Shown here in pieces: positions 38,612-46,613 of a stretch of DNA of 64,000 nt. The notes below the pieces were generated by a model that saw only the letters and a program-made list of their open reading frames with translations, was not told the origin of the DNA and made no database searches. How positions within the stretch are numbered: position 1 is the first letter of the stretch; each line of letters starts with the position of its first letter. The translations under genes and the position numbers were made by a program. The stretch is taken from assembly GCF_000688375.1 (NCBI RefSeq), contig NZ_JIAF01000003.1:248001-312000 (forward strand). The letters run 5' to 3'. This DNA comes from Prevotella sp. HUN102 (lineage in GTDB: Bacteria > Bacteroidota > Bacteroidia > Bacteroidales > Bacteroidaceae).

Positions 38612-38885
38612 TGCCGTCCATTCTTCGCACAAATGCGCTGCATTCTTGCGAAGAATGGACGGCAATCTTCGCAAGAATGCAAACAGATATTTTGATGGCT
38701 GATTATCAATGGTTTACGATTTGCTATCCGTTGGTTGTTTCTCTTGTTTCTTATCGCCTTATAAACTTGTTCCCCGCTCACTTGTTTCCTTGTCCCTCGT
38801 TTCCTCGTCTCCTTGTTCCCTTGTCCCCCTCTTTATCTCTTTTCCTCGTTCACTTGTCCCCTTGTTTCCTCGTCTCCTTATTCTT
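38612..38885. repeat. family 1 copy followed by family 4 array
   Basis: To 38686: CCATTCTTCGCAC, CATTCTTGCGAAGAATGG and CAATCTTCGCAAGAATGC. From about 38735: some ten CTTGTTTCCTCGTC/CTTGTCCCC-type units on the plus strand, up to the dapA terminator. Confidence 0.8.
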
Positions 38886-38893
38886 TTCTATTC

Positions 38894-38931
38894 AAAAAAG
38901 AAAGGGACGAGACTTAAAGTCTCATCCCTTT
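38894..38931 (-). terminator. intrinsic terminator overlapping the dapA stop codon
   Basis: On the minus strand AAAGGGATGAGACTT-T-AAGTCTCGTCCCTTT forms a 15-base stem followed by CTTTTTT. The TAA stop of dapA lies at the tip of the hairpin, so the last codons form the ascending arm. Confidence 0.85.
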
Positions 38932-39798
38932 CAGTATTTCGTTCATTTTCTGTTTCGTCTCGATGCGTGTCGGAACAAGTGGGAGTCGGAGAATATTCTC
39001 TATCATTCCCATATCGTTGAGCAGAGCCTTGCAGCCCGCGGGATTGCCGTCTACGAAGAGCAGCTTGTAGAGTTCTGTGAATTGGTGGTGAATTTTCCGC
39101 GCAGCTTCAAATTCTCCGTTGAACTCGAGGCGAATCATTCGCGAAAACTCCTTCGGAAGTGCATTGCCGATTACCGAAATCACGCCCACGGCACCACTTA
39201 CAATCATTGGGAACGTTAGTGCGTCGTCGCCGCTGATTACCTCAAAGTGCTTCGGCTTGTTCTTCATAATCTCGTCCACCTGCTCCAAATCGCCCGATGC
39301 TTCCTTTATTCCCACGACGTTTGGAAACTCGGAAGCGATGCGCACGGTGGTCTCTGCCTTCATATTGATGCCTGTTCGGCCGGGAACGTTGTAGAGAATC
39401 ACAGGCACCGGCGACACCTGTGCAATGGCCTTGAAGTGCTGATACAAGCCTTCTTGGCTCGGTTTGTTGTAGTAGGGGCAGATGCTCAGAATACCGTCTA
39501 TGCCGTTCCAGTCGGCAGTCTTGATTTCTTTAATGACCTCTGCCGTGTAGTTTCCACCGCAGTATTTCAATATAGGCACTCTGCCTCTGACCGTCTTTTT
39601 AACGAAATTGGTAATTTCTGTCTTCTCTTCTGCCGACAAACAAGGGTTTTCGCCTGTTGTGGCGAGAATACAAAAGAAGTCGGCTCCGTTCTCAAGCTGA
39701 TATTCTATCAGTCTTTCGAGAGCTTCATAGTCCACTTCTCCACTTGTCTTGAATGGAGTGATAAGTGCAACGCCCAGTCCGTGAAATACATTCTGCAT
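38914..39798 (-). CDS. dapA: 4-hydroxy-tetrahydrodipicolinate synthase
   Basis: Condenses pyruvate with aspartate semialdehyde in the lysine and diaminopimelate pathway. Start MQNVFHGLGVALITPF gives 294 residues, the family norm; earlier in-frame Mets would add a non-conserved stretch. Motifs: TTGENPCLS (family TTGE), ILYNVPGRTG with the active-site Tyr, GIKEASGDLEQ with the Schiff-base Lys, and VISGDDALT. A good promoter lies about 90 bases upstream. It is separated from truA by its own promoter, so is transcribed alone. Confidence 0.96.
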   Translation of the reverse strand: MQNVFHGLGVALITPFKTSGEVDYEALERLIEYQLENGADFFCILATTGENPCLSAEEKTEITNFVKKTVRGRVPILKYCGGNYTAEVIKEIKTADWNGIDGILSICPYYNKPSQEGLYQHFKAIAQVSPVPVILYNVPGRTGINMKAETTVRIASEFPNVVGIKEASGDLEQVDEIMKNKPKHFEVISGDDALTFPMIVSGAVGVISVIGNALPKEFSRMIRLEFNGEFEAARKIHHQFTELYKLLFVDGNPAGCKALLNDMGMIENILRLPLVPTRIETKQKMNEILKGMRL

Positions 39799-39887
39799 AA
39801 ATCTTCGCATTAAGGGGTCTGTGTCAGACCGATTTTTCGAGACCGACAGTTTCATTTCCATAAATAAAACAATGTCTGTCTATCTTG

Positions 39888-39917
39888 CAAAATTAAGAAT
39901 AAAACGGCAATTACCAA
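39888..39917 (-). promoter_or_regulatory. promoter of dapA
   Basis: Minus strand: TTG, 19 bases, TAATTTTG. Confidence 0.75.
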
Positions 39918-40020
39918 AAAGTTTTAGCTTTTATCTTTAGATTTCTATGCAACAATTTTGCAATATCGCCGAGTCTTTCCTGTCTGTTCAGCCCAATTTC
40001 AGGGCTTTATATGGTTCTGG

Positions 40021-40830
40021 CTAAAGGGAAATCTCCTCGTCCGCTCGTCCGCTTTTAAGCTCCGTCTGTCCGTCGTACTTCACGTCCCATAGGAAGAGCG
40101 CATTGCCGGGCATACTCTCTCCGGCGTCGCATCGGGTGCCGTTGTCTACGATTGCCTTGAAATCTTCGAGCGAAATCTTGCCTCTGCCCACGTCGATGAG
40201 CGTTCCCACAACGGCGCGCACCATATTGCGGAGAAATCGGTTGGCTGTAATCACGAAACACCATTCGCCCTCTCCGTCCTCACTGGCCGACACCTCATTG
40301 ACCGTTTTGTACCATCGGGCTTCGGTTACGGTGCAGATTGTAGTCTTCGCGTCGGCACCAGCCTTGCAGAAACACTTGAAATCCTTTTCGCCCAGCAGAT
40401 ACCTTGCTGCGTTGTTCATCCTGTCGAAGTCCAGCTCATAGGACATCGGACAGGAATACTGGCGCAGAAAGGGGTTCTTTGTCTGATGGATGTAGTAATG
40501 GTAGGTTCTGGATGCAGCCGAAAACCTCGAATGCAAATCCTCCGGAACGGCAGCGATTCCGCTTACTGAAACGTCGCGCGGCAGCAGTCGGTTCAGTTTG
40601 TACTTGAGCTGAGCGGCATCAAAGGTTGCCTCCGTGTCGAAATGTGCAACCATCTTTCGTGCGTGAACCCCTGCGTCAGTGCGTCCTGCGCCGGTAACGC
40701 TCGTGGTTTCGCGCAGCAGCGTGGACAGAGCTTTCTCCAAAACCTCCTGTACCGTAATGCCGTTGGGCTGGTATTGCCAGCCGTGATAGGCCGTTCCGTC
40801 GTATGAAAATGTGATAAAGTATCTTTGCAT
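40021..40830 (-). CDS. truA: tRNA pseudouridine(38-40) synthase
   Basis: Forms pseudouridine at positions 38-40 of the tRNA anticodon arm. From MQRYFITFSYDGTAYHGWQ the protein has 269 residues, with the catalytic Asp52 in GAGRTDAGVHA, RTYHYYIH and RFLRNMVRAVVGTL. The upstream in-frame extension crosses the promoter and is not coding. The last residues (TELKSGRADEEISL) are not family sequence: they are encoded by a CTCGTCCGCTCGTCCGC stretch of the family 4 repeat, which seems to have extended the C terminus. Confidence 0.95.
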   Translation of the reverse strand: MQRYFITFSYDGTAYHGWQYQPNGITVQEVLEKALSTLLRETTSVTGAGRTDAGVHARKMVAHFDTEATFDAAQLKYKLNRLLPRDVSVSGIAAVPEDLHSRFSAASRTYHYYIHQTKNPFLRQYSCPMSYELDFDRMNNAARYLLGEKDFKCFCKAGADAKTTICTVTEARWYKTVNEVSASEDGEGEWCFVITANRFLRNMVRAVVGTLIDVGRGKISLEDFKAIVDNGTRCDAGESMPGNALFLWDVKYDGQTELKSGRADEEISL

Positions 40831-40838
40831 AACCGATG

Positions 40839-40867
40839 CAAAGTTAAGCAAAATAAATGATTTGCAA
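40839..40867 (-). promoter_or_regulatory. promoter of truA
   Basis: Minus strand: TTG, 18 bases, TAACTTTG. The -7 box ends eight bases before the ATG, so the message is probably leaderless. Confidence 0.6.
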
Positions 40868-40940
40868 GCAATAAACAGACGCAGATAACGCTGATTGTCT
40901 TCATCAATTATGGGATTAGCGTAATCTGCGTGAGCCTTAT
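40868..40940. repeat. family 2 repeat
   Basis: CAGACGCAGATAACGCTGATT and GCGTAATCTGCGTGAGCC words lie between truA and the OsmC gene. Confidence 0.6.
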
Positions 40941-41004
40941 AACATCGTGTGAACGACAGAGAGCGTGTAGCCCAAGCCATTCACACGAAAGGTGTAGGGG
41001 AGTA

Positions 41005-41406
41005 TTAGAGGTCGTAGTCGAATACGAACTGCTTTTCAGACTTCAGGCTGTTGCCCACGAGGCAGCTGCGGAGGGTAGCCGACTCAAGACGCTTGCGCAG
41101 ATTCTCGGGAATGGCAGCTGAAACGTGGAATCGGATGACGATGGAAGCCAGACTGTAAGTGTCCTTGTCTACCTCCATTCCTTCCACTTCTGCCCAGAAT
41201 CCTTCGGCACTTATCTCGTGTCCTGTTGCCCAGATGGCAGCCGTGGTGAGTGCGCAGGCTGTGAGAGCCTCTGCAAGGAAGTCTGCCGGTGATGGAAACT
41301 CGCCCAGTCCTTTATATTCTTTTGGTGCATCCGTGTGCGTTACGCTGCCGTTTCCGGCGTAAGTAAGGGCAATGCGGTAGTTGCCCTCGTGTTTTGCTGT
41401 AATCAT
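41005..41406 (-). CDS. OsmC/Ohr-family protein
   Basis: A 133-residue thiol peroxidase-like protein, from MITAKHEGNYRIALTY. The two redox Cys are in EALTACALTTAAIW and TLRSCLVGNSLK, spaced as in OsmC/YhfA. Such proteins reduce organic hydroperoxides in the cytoplasm, though the YhfA-like subgroup is less characterised. The longer ORF upstream of this start is not protein-like. It is divergent from the repeat-rich gap that follows. Confidence 0.88.
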   Translation of the reverse strand: MITAKHEGNYRIALTYAGNGSVTHTDAPKEYKGLGEFPSPADFLAEALTACALTTAAIWATGHEISAEGFWAEVEGMEVDKDTYSLASIVIRFHVSAAIPENLRKRLESATLRSCLVGNSLKSEKQFVFDYDL

Positions 41407-41644
41407 TGTGTAATGTTTTTGTGAGTTGAACAATAAATATATGTAGCCGTGTTCAGAACAAAGTTCGGGAGGAAGTTTGTTTTTTTCCTGTTTGTTGCTG
41501 ATCGGTAAAAGCAATCTTCTATCCCGGCTTTGTTATCTGAATGTGCTGAGAGGCGATTCTCTGTGGAATGCTCTCACGGCTTACAATGCAAAAATACTGT
41601 TTTTCCGCCATATTTCGTTGCGTTTAATATTTTTTATATCACTG

Positions 41645-41752
41645 ATCATTCTTCGCAAGATGGGAGATGGGAGATGGGAGATGGGAAATGTGAGATGGGA
41701 AATGTGAGATGGAGGATGGGAGATGGAGGATGGGAGATGGAGGATGGAAGAT
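41645..41752. repeat. half unit of family 1 running into family 3 array
   Basis: CATTCTTCGCAAGATGG, then about ten GGGAGATGGGAGATGG/GGAAATGTGAGATGG words. The remainder of the gap between OsmC and this site is AT-rich and empty. Confidence 0.75.
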
Positions 41753-41780
41753 ATTATGAATATCATTTGTTTTCGTCGCT

Positions 41781-41870
41781 TATCATCGAAAAAATGTGAA
41801 GTTCGTCGGTTTCTATCATCGAAAAAGTGTGGTTTTTGTTGGTTTTTATCGTCGAAAAAGTGTATATTTG
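41781..41870 (+). promoter_or_regulatory. three 33-bp direct repeats ending in a promoter
   Basis: TATCATCGAAAAAATGT, TATCATCGAAAAAGTGT and TATCGTCGAAAAAGTGT begin at 41781, 41814 and 41847, exactly 33 bases apart. The third runs into TATATTTG, a -7 box, with TTG 21 bases upstream of it. The spacing of about three helical turns suggests a multi-copy operator. Confidence 0.7.
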
Positions 41871-41900
41871 CAAACGTTACCAATAAAAAAACACTTACTT

Positions 41901-42917
41901 ATGAAAAAACGCAATGTAATAGTTCTGCTCCTCTGTCTTTTGGGAATGGGAGCGAATGCGCAGAAAGTGCTTGTGAATAGTGTTACCGAGGAGCCGATTG
42001 CGGGTGCTTTGGTTCTGAACGAGGACGGACGTCTGCTGGGAGTAACGAAGGCCGACGGCACATTGAGCGATGAAATGACGGCGGCGGGGAAGATAGACGT
42101 GGTGCACTTTGCCTATGCACCTGTGGAATTTCAGCTGAACGGCACCGGAGCCGAGCGTCTGGCAATGACGCCGAATGTGAATCGCACGGCCGTTACGGGG
42201 ACAGACAAGCGCGGTGCAAAGTACGTCTGGATCAGAGGATGGCAGCGCAACTATCAGTTCGAGAACAAACGGCTGACTTTCATCACAGAAGGAATCGTGG
42301 AGTATCTGATATCGCTCGACGGGAAAAAGATGATGGGGTATAGAACGGAGGGAATGCAAGGACTGATGGCAAAGGGGATGTCTCCGGACTATGACGTAAC
42401 GAGGATTCAGCTCTCCTCTTACCGACCTTTCATTGTGAAGAACAAAAGGGTAGTGGCGCAGAACGGCAATGCCGGAACTTGGCAGCTGATGAAAGATGGA
42501 AAGCCGTTCGGAACGCAGCGCGATAGGATAGCCGAGAACTATTGTGTGGTGGAAATTCCCGATATGATAGTAGACGACCCCTACAAGTTTAATTTCTTGG
42601 GGGCAAAATTCAAGTTTGAATACATCAGCATCGGACAGATCCTGACACCCTACCGTGCAGACGCAAAATATACGATGGCCGACTTGTCGGTGAGCCACGC
42701 ATTTTACTCCGTTGATACACGGTCGAGCAAGAAGGACACACACTACGATTATGTAGAGGATTTCTATGCCGTGGAAGCAGAATTGCTGACGGAGAGGGAG
42801 ACAATGGCTGCGCTCAAGCGGGGAGACAGCCCTGAAAGCGTGCCGCTTCCCGCCAATGTGCCAGCATTGAGCAAGGCACTGGAAAAGGCAAAGGCAGGTT
42901 TCGTGGTTTCAGAATAG
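41901..42917 (+). CDS. exported protein of unknown function
   Basis: A 338-residue protein with a signal peptide (VIVLLLCLLGMGANAQ). The first part (KVLVNSVTEEPIAGALVLNEDGRLLGVTKADGTL) looks like a carboxypeptidase-regulatory or CarboxypepD-like beta domain; the rest (WIRGWQRNYQFENKRLTFIT, SLDGKKMMGYRTEGM) resembles no family I can name. There is no T9SS tail, so periplasm or outer membrane is likely. It is driven by the triple-repeat promoter region and ends in TAG. Confidence 0.7.
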   Translation: MKKRNVIVLLLCLLGMGANAQKVLVNSVTEEPIAGALVLNEDGRLLGVTKADGTLSDEMTAAGKIDVVHFAYAPVEFQLNGTGAERLAMTPNVNRTAVTGTDKRGAKYVWIRGWQRNYQFENKRLTFITEGIVEYLISLDGKKMMGYRTEGMQGLMAKGMSPDYDVTRIQLSSYRPFIVKNKRVVAQNGNAGTWQLMKDGKPFGTQRDRIAENYCVVEIPDMIVDDPYKFNFLGAKFKFEYISIGQILTPYRADAKYTMADLSVSHAFYSVDTRSSKKDTHYDYVEDFYAVEAELLTERETMAALKRGDSPESVPLPANVPALSKALEKAKAGFVVSE

Positions 42918-42954
42918 CCGGGACTATCGCCGATTCTCCCTGGTTATATCTGTA

Positions 42955-43105
42955 TTGTCTGCGCCATTTGCGTGAGGTTTTTCTCGCAGATGGCGCAGAT
43001 AATGCAGATTTTTTCATTTTATTTGCGTAATTTGCGTAATCTGCGTGCGCCTTATTTCTCGCAGATTTCTTGAATCACAGAATCGTTTTCTCTGCACAGA
43101 GGAGT
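42955..43105. repeat. family 2 repeat array
   Basis: CTGCGCCATTTGCGTGAGG, CTCGCAGATGGCGCAGATAA and TTGCGTAATCTGCGTGCGCC words between two convergent genes. Confidence 0.7.
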
Positions 43106-43129
43106 AATTGCGAAAATTTTGATAGATAA

Positions 43130-43963
43130 TTACATTTTCTTCGGTTGTCGTCTTATTCTGTATTCGGATGGTGTAACTCCCAAATGCTTGATACAATAAC
43201 GGCTGAAATAGGATAGAGAAGAAAAATTCATTATATCTGCTATCTGGCTGAATGAGAGTTTCTCATCATCCAGATATCTTCGCAATATGGGAATAGTAAC
43301 TCTGTCGATATAGGATGTAACGGTGTTTCCTGTGGTGCGCTTCACGGTGCTTGAGAGGTATTTCATCGACACGTTCAGCCGGTCGGCAAAATAAGATGCG
43401 TTGCGCTCTGTTCGTGTAATGCCGGTGGAAAGCAATTGCAGAAACTCCTTCACAATGTAATTGGCACGGTCGGTAGTGGCTGTGCTGCCATAGTGAATGG
43501 CGTGGAATTCAAAAATATCATACATCATCGTGAGACACATACTGGCAATGATTTCCTGATAAAAAAGGAAACTGTCATCGTTGATGCGACGGCGTAGATG
43601 ATGGATATCATCAAGAAATTTTTGGGCGTTATCTGCTGACAAAGGCAGCACAGGATTCTGATAAAGACTCATACTGCCCCCTATGCTATAATTATTAGAG
43701 GGCAAGATGTTGTTCAGAAACTTATAGTCGGCAGCAAACATTTCTATGTGGAAATCGTCGGTAGCAGCAAGATTGCTTACCTCATCGGGGTGGGAGATTA
43801 CGGCAAGACTGTTTTTCTGTAAGTGAAAACAGGATTCATTATACACAAAACCGCCTTCTCCGGCTGTGCAGATGATATGAGCGCAACAATCACTTAATTC
43901 GCTGCTGCACAACTGATAGAAGTCGGTTGTGAACATTAATTTAAAGTCTTTTTTGCTTGTCAT
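43130..43963 (-). CDS. AraC-family transcriptional regulator
   Basis: A 277-residue regulator from MTSKKDFKLMF. The N-terminal part is a cupin-like sensing domain (HLQKNSLAVISHPDEVSN); the C-terminal AraC DNA-binding domain (about 175-275) has YFADRLNVSMKYLSSTVKR in the first helix-turn-helix and FSQIADIMNFSSLSYFSRY in the second, then LGVTPSEYR. It is divergent from the flavodoxin gene 136 bases away, so it probably controls that redox locus. The inducer is unknown. Confidence 0.92.
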   Translation of the reverse strand: MTSKKDFKLMFTTDFYQLCSSELSDCCAHIICTAGEGGFVYNESCFHLQKNSLAVISHPDEVSNLAATDDFHIEMFAADYKFLNNILPSNNYSIGGSMSLYQNPVLPLSADNAQKFLDDIHHLRRRINDDSFLFYQEIIASMCLTMMYDIFEFHAIHYGSTATTDRANYIVKEFLQLLSTGITRTERNASYFADRLNVSMKYLSSTVKRTTGNTVTSYIDRVTIPILRRYLDDEKLSFSQIADIMNFSSLSYFSRYCIKHLGVTPSEYRIRRQPKKM

Positions 43964-44063
43964 ACGGCAAAAATAAGTATTATTCAGCCAAATTGCAAGC
44001 GATTTGTGGAAAAAGTGAAAAGTCTGACGGAATAAATGATACAAGGCTATGCCGAAATCTTCC

Positions 44064-44071
44064 TATCTTTG
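44064..44071 (+). promoter_or_regulatory. -7 box of the flavodoxin operon
   Basis: TATCTTTG lies 28 bases before the ATG, in the divergent region with the AraC gene. Confidence 0.55.
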
Positions 44072-44099
44072 CATCATCATAATTAAGCAAAGAGTGCTT

Positions 44100-44633
44100 A
44101 TGAGCATCAAGTCAATCATCATCGCCATTGCCGCTATGTTTGTGGTAGTGGGCTGCAACGGGCAGAGCAAGCCCAATGTTAAACAACAAAAACAGGGAAA
44201 AATGAAGAAATCAATCGTTATTTTCTTTTCTCACGCAGGCGAGAACTATGCCGTGGGAGATATAAAAGTGGGCAACACGAAGATTGTAGCCGACTATGTC
44301 AGCGAGCTTACTGGTGCCGACCAATATGAAATCGTTACCCATAAATACGACGGTATGGCTTATACGCCGCTTACAAAGTTGGCAAAAGAGGAAACTCAAA
44401 ATGGAGAATTGCCCCCCTACGAAGGCAAAGCACCCGACCTCGCACAGTATGATACTGTGTTCATCGGCGGGCCGATATGGTGGGGAACCTATCCACAGGT
44501 GATGTTCACGCTTTTTGGCGACATCAATCTCGACGGGAAAACCGTCATTCCTTTTACCACACACGAGGGCAGTGGGCTTGCATCGTGCGTGAGTGATGTA
44601 AAGGAACGTTATGGCGCAGCAAAACGGCATTGA
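44100..44633 (+). pseudogene. flavodoxin, 3' end lost by a deletion
   Basis: Starts with a lipoprotein-like leader (IIIAIAAMFVVVGCNGQ), then a flavodoxin_4-type domain: KKSIVIFFSHAGENYAVGDI, NTKIVADYVSELTGADQYEI, APDLAQYDTVFIGGPIWWGT and VIPFTTHEGSGLASCVSDVK. The family C-terminal strand and helix are missing: after KERYG the frame reads AAKRH and stops. In another frame the next bases encode the C-terminal part of an aldo-keto reductase. A deletion between two neighbouring redox genes explains this best. It may still make a 177-residue truncated protein. Confidence 0.8.
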
Positions 44634-44973
44634 GTCCATTCATTCTGAAACCGATACCAAAATAATGGCGTGGGGGCCATTGGGTGGAGAGGGAGCAGAC
44701 GGAGTAGTGAAGAATCCGATATTGGAAGCTGTCGGCGCAAAATATGGCAAGACGGCAGCCCAAGTAGCTTTGCGCTGGCTCACACAACGGGGCATTGTTG
44801 CCCTTCCCAAGAGTACGCACGTGGAGCGAATGGAGCAAAACTTAAGTATCTTCGATTTCCATCTTGCCGATGAAGATATGGCACAGATTGCCGCCCTTAA
44901 TCAGCAAGATGCCGGTTTCATCAACTTCAGCGACCCTGATTTCGTGAAATATCTCATTGAGAATTACGGATAA
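44611..44973 (+). pseudogene. aldo-keto reductase, 5' part lost by the same deletion
   Basis: Only the last 120 residues of an NADPH-dependent aldo-keto reductase remain: DTKIMAWGPLG, GAKYGKTAAQVALRWL, RGIVALPKSTHVERMEQNL and FDFHLADEDMAQIAALN. The N-terminal two thirds of the barrel with the catalytic Tyr, Lys and His are gone. The fragment starts inside the flavodoxin ORF in a different frame, which marks the deletion point at about 44605-44615. It cannot be active. Confidence 0.85.
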
Positions 44974-44976
44974 GAT

Positions 44977-45534
44977 ATGAAGAAGAATGTATTTGAACGG
45001 CTATGCGCAGGCGAACCTGTCAATATGTTTGAGCCGGATTATGCTGATGCTATCAATGAAATGAACCGCACGCGTATGGCTATATTCGATATCAATCAGT
45101 TGCGTCCCGACTATAAAAAAGTGCACGAAGCTTTCGACAGATTATTCAATGAGCCTATGGACGAAACTACGAATATTGCCACTCCCTGCCAGATTGACTT
45201 TGCTAATCAGGTAAAACTGGGTAAGAATGTGTTTATCAACCATTCGCTCTGTATGATGTCGGCAGGTGGCATAGAGATAGAGGATGGGGTGCAGATAGGT
45301 CCGCAAGCAACGATCGTAACCACCAATCACGATTTCCATAATCATAATACGCTCATCTGTGGCAAAGTAATCATCAGGAGAAATGTGTGGATTGGCTGTC
45401 GGGTAACCATTATGCCCGGTGTGACCATTGGCGAGAATGCTGTTGTTGCCGGCGGAGCTGTTGTAACCAAGGATGTTCCTCCAAACTGTGTAGCCGGTGG
45501 AGTTCCCGCAAAAGTAATCAAAACAATAGAATAG
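44977..45534 (+). CDS. maltose/galactoside O-acetyltransferase-like protein (LbH fold)
   Basis: A 185-residue acetyl-CoA-dependent sugar O-acetyltransferase of the hexapeptide-repeat family. N-terminal Mac domain (VFERLCAGEPVNMFEPDYAD), then left-handed beta-helix repeats (LGKNVFINHSLCMMSAGGI, GPQATIVTTNHDFH with the catalytic His, WIGCRVTIMPGVTIGENAVV) and the PPNCVAGGVPAKVIK ending. It is three bases from the aldo-keto reductase stop, so the same operon. The acceptor is unknown. Confidence 0.92.
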   Translation: MKKNVFERLCAGEPVNMFEPDYADAINEMNRTRMAIFDINQLRPDYKKVHEAFDRLFNEPMDETTNIATPCQIDFANQVKLGKNVFINHSLCMMSAGGIEIEDGVQIGPQATIVTTNHDFHNHNTLICGKVIIRRNVWIGCRVTIMPGVTIGENAVVAGGAVVTKDVPPNCVAGGVPAKVIKTIE

Positions 45535-45537
45535 AAA

Positions 45538-46058
45538 ATGAAAAAATCATTTTGAGTTTAATTACAATCTTATCAGTAGTAACAATGAACGCACAAAGTA
45601 ATAAAACCATAGAACAGCGCATTGCCGAACTTGAAGACCGCATTGCCCTGAAGAATCTTGTAGACACCTTTTCTAACCTTTCCGATACGAAAGAAGCAGA
45701 ACTGCAAGCACAGCTTTTCACGGAAGACGCAACGGTAAAGACTCTTATAGACGGACAGGTGGTGGTGGAATTAGAAGGCAGGAAACAGATAGCCGAGGTG
45801 TTCGGGAACTTTCTTGCCACGCAAGAAACGATCTATCATATCAATGGTCAGCAGACTGTAACCTTGAATGGCGATAGTGCCGCCGGTATCAGCTATTGTC
45901 AGGTTGCTATGATTGCCACGGTCGATGACAAGCGAATGATTACCCAACAAGGCGTGCGCTACAATGACGAATATCAGAAAATAAATGGTAGGTGGTATAT
46001 AAAAAACCGAATATCCAACTTTATGTGGAGAGAAACCAGAGAATTGTCAAGTAAGTAG
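45538..46058 (+). pseudogene. exported SnoaL/NTF2-like protein with a start-proximal frameshift
   Basis: From the ATG at 45538 six A's follow and the frame stops after five codons. With seven A's the same ATG would give MKKIILSLITILSVVTMNAQ, a normal signal peptide joined to a full NTF2-like domain (RIAELEDRIALKNLVDTFSN, YHINGQQTVTLNGDSAAGIS, GRWYIKNRISNFMWR), 173 residues. So one A is missing in a homopolymer. Restart at ATG 45585 would give a protein without export signal. SnoaL-like folds bind small hydrophobic ligands. It is the last gene of the AraC-controlled locus. Confidence 0.75.
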
Positions 46059-46194
46059 GCAGCCTATTGAAATTATAGAAAGTCTTTGCAATGCTGACAG
46101 GCATTCATCGAACTCTGTATTTTGAGTGCCGATACTGCTCTTTTCATTCTCTTCTACTTTTTAGATTCTAAGTGCGTATCTGCCCAATTTTTTC

Positions 46195-46405
46195 TTGTAT
46201 AATTTATATTGATTTGTGCAATTTGCACAATCTGCGTGAGCTTTTTCTCTCGCAGATGGCGCAGATTTCGCTGATTTCCTTTTTATTGATTTGCGTAATC
46301 TGCGCAATCAGCGTGAGCTTTTCTCTCGCAGATTTCGCAGATAATGCAGATTCTTTTTCATTTTATTTGCGAGATTCACGCTATCTGCGAGAGAGGAATT
46401 TTGCG
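46195..46405. repeat. family 2 repeat array
   Basis: Copies of GCACAATCTGCGTGAGC, TCTCTCGCAGATGGCGCAGAT and GCGCAATCAGCGTGAGC, within a 555-base gene-free gap. A TAATTTTG box lies near the end of the gap, about 73 bases before the next gene. Confidence 0.75.
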
Positions 46406-46613
46406 AGATTTGAAAAGAATATTTGTGAGATTATAGGGCGTGTTGGCGTACACACCGTTAAAATATACAAAACAAGAAAATAGGAAGTGGAATAGATTTA
46501 TGACTGAAAAACAAGTGTATTTGAGTTTTTGTGTAATTTTGCACCATTTAAATATAGAGATAACTCTCGGTTAATATTTTTTTATGACAAGTAAACCACA
46601 TTTTTAAAGAGTT

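Noticed and set aside
44554..45345. Minus-strand ORFs opposite the aldo-keto reductase and acetyltransferase
   Set aside because: They are shadows of recognised plus-strand genes and show no family resemblance.
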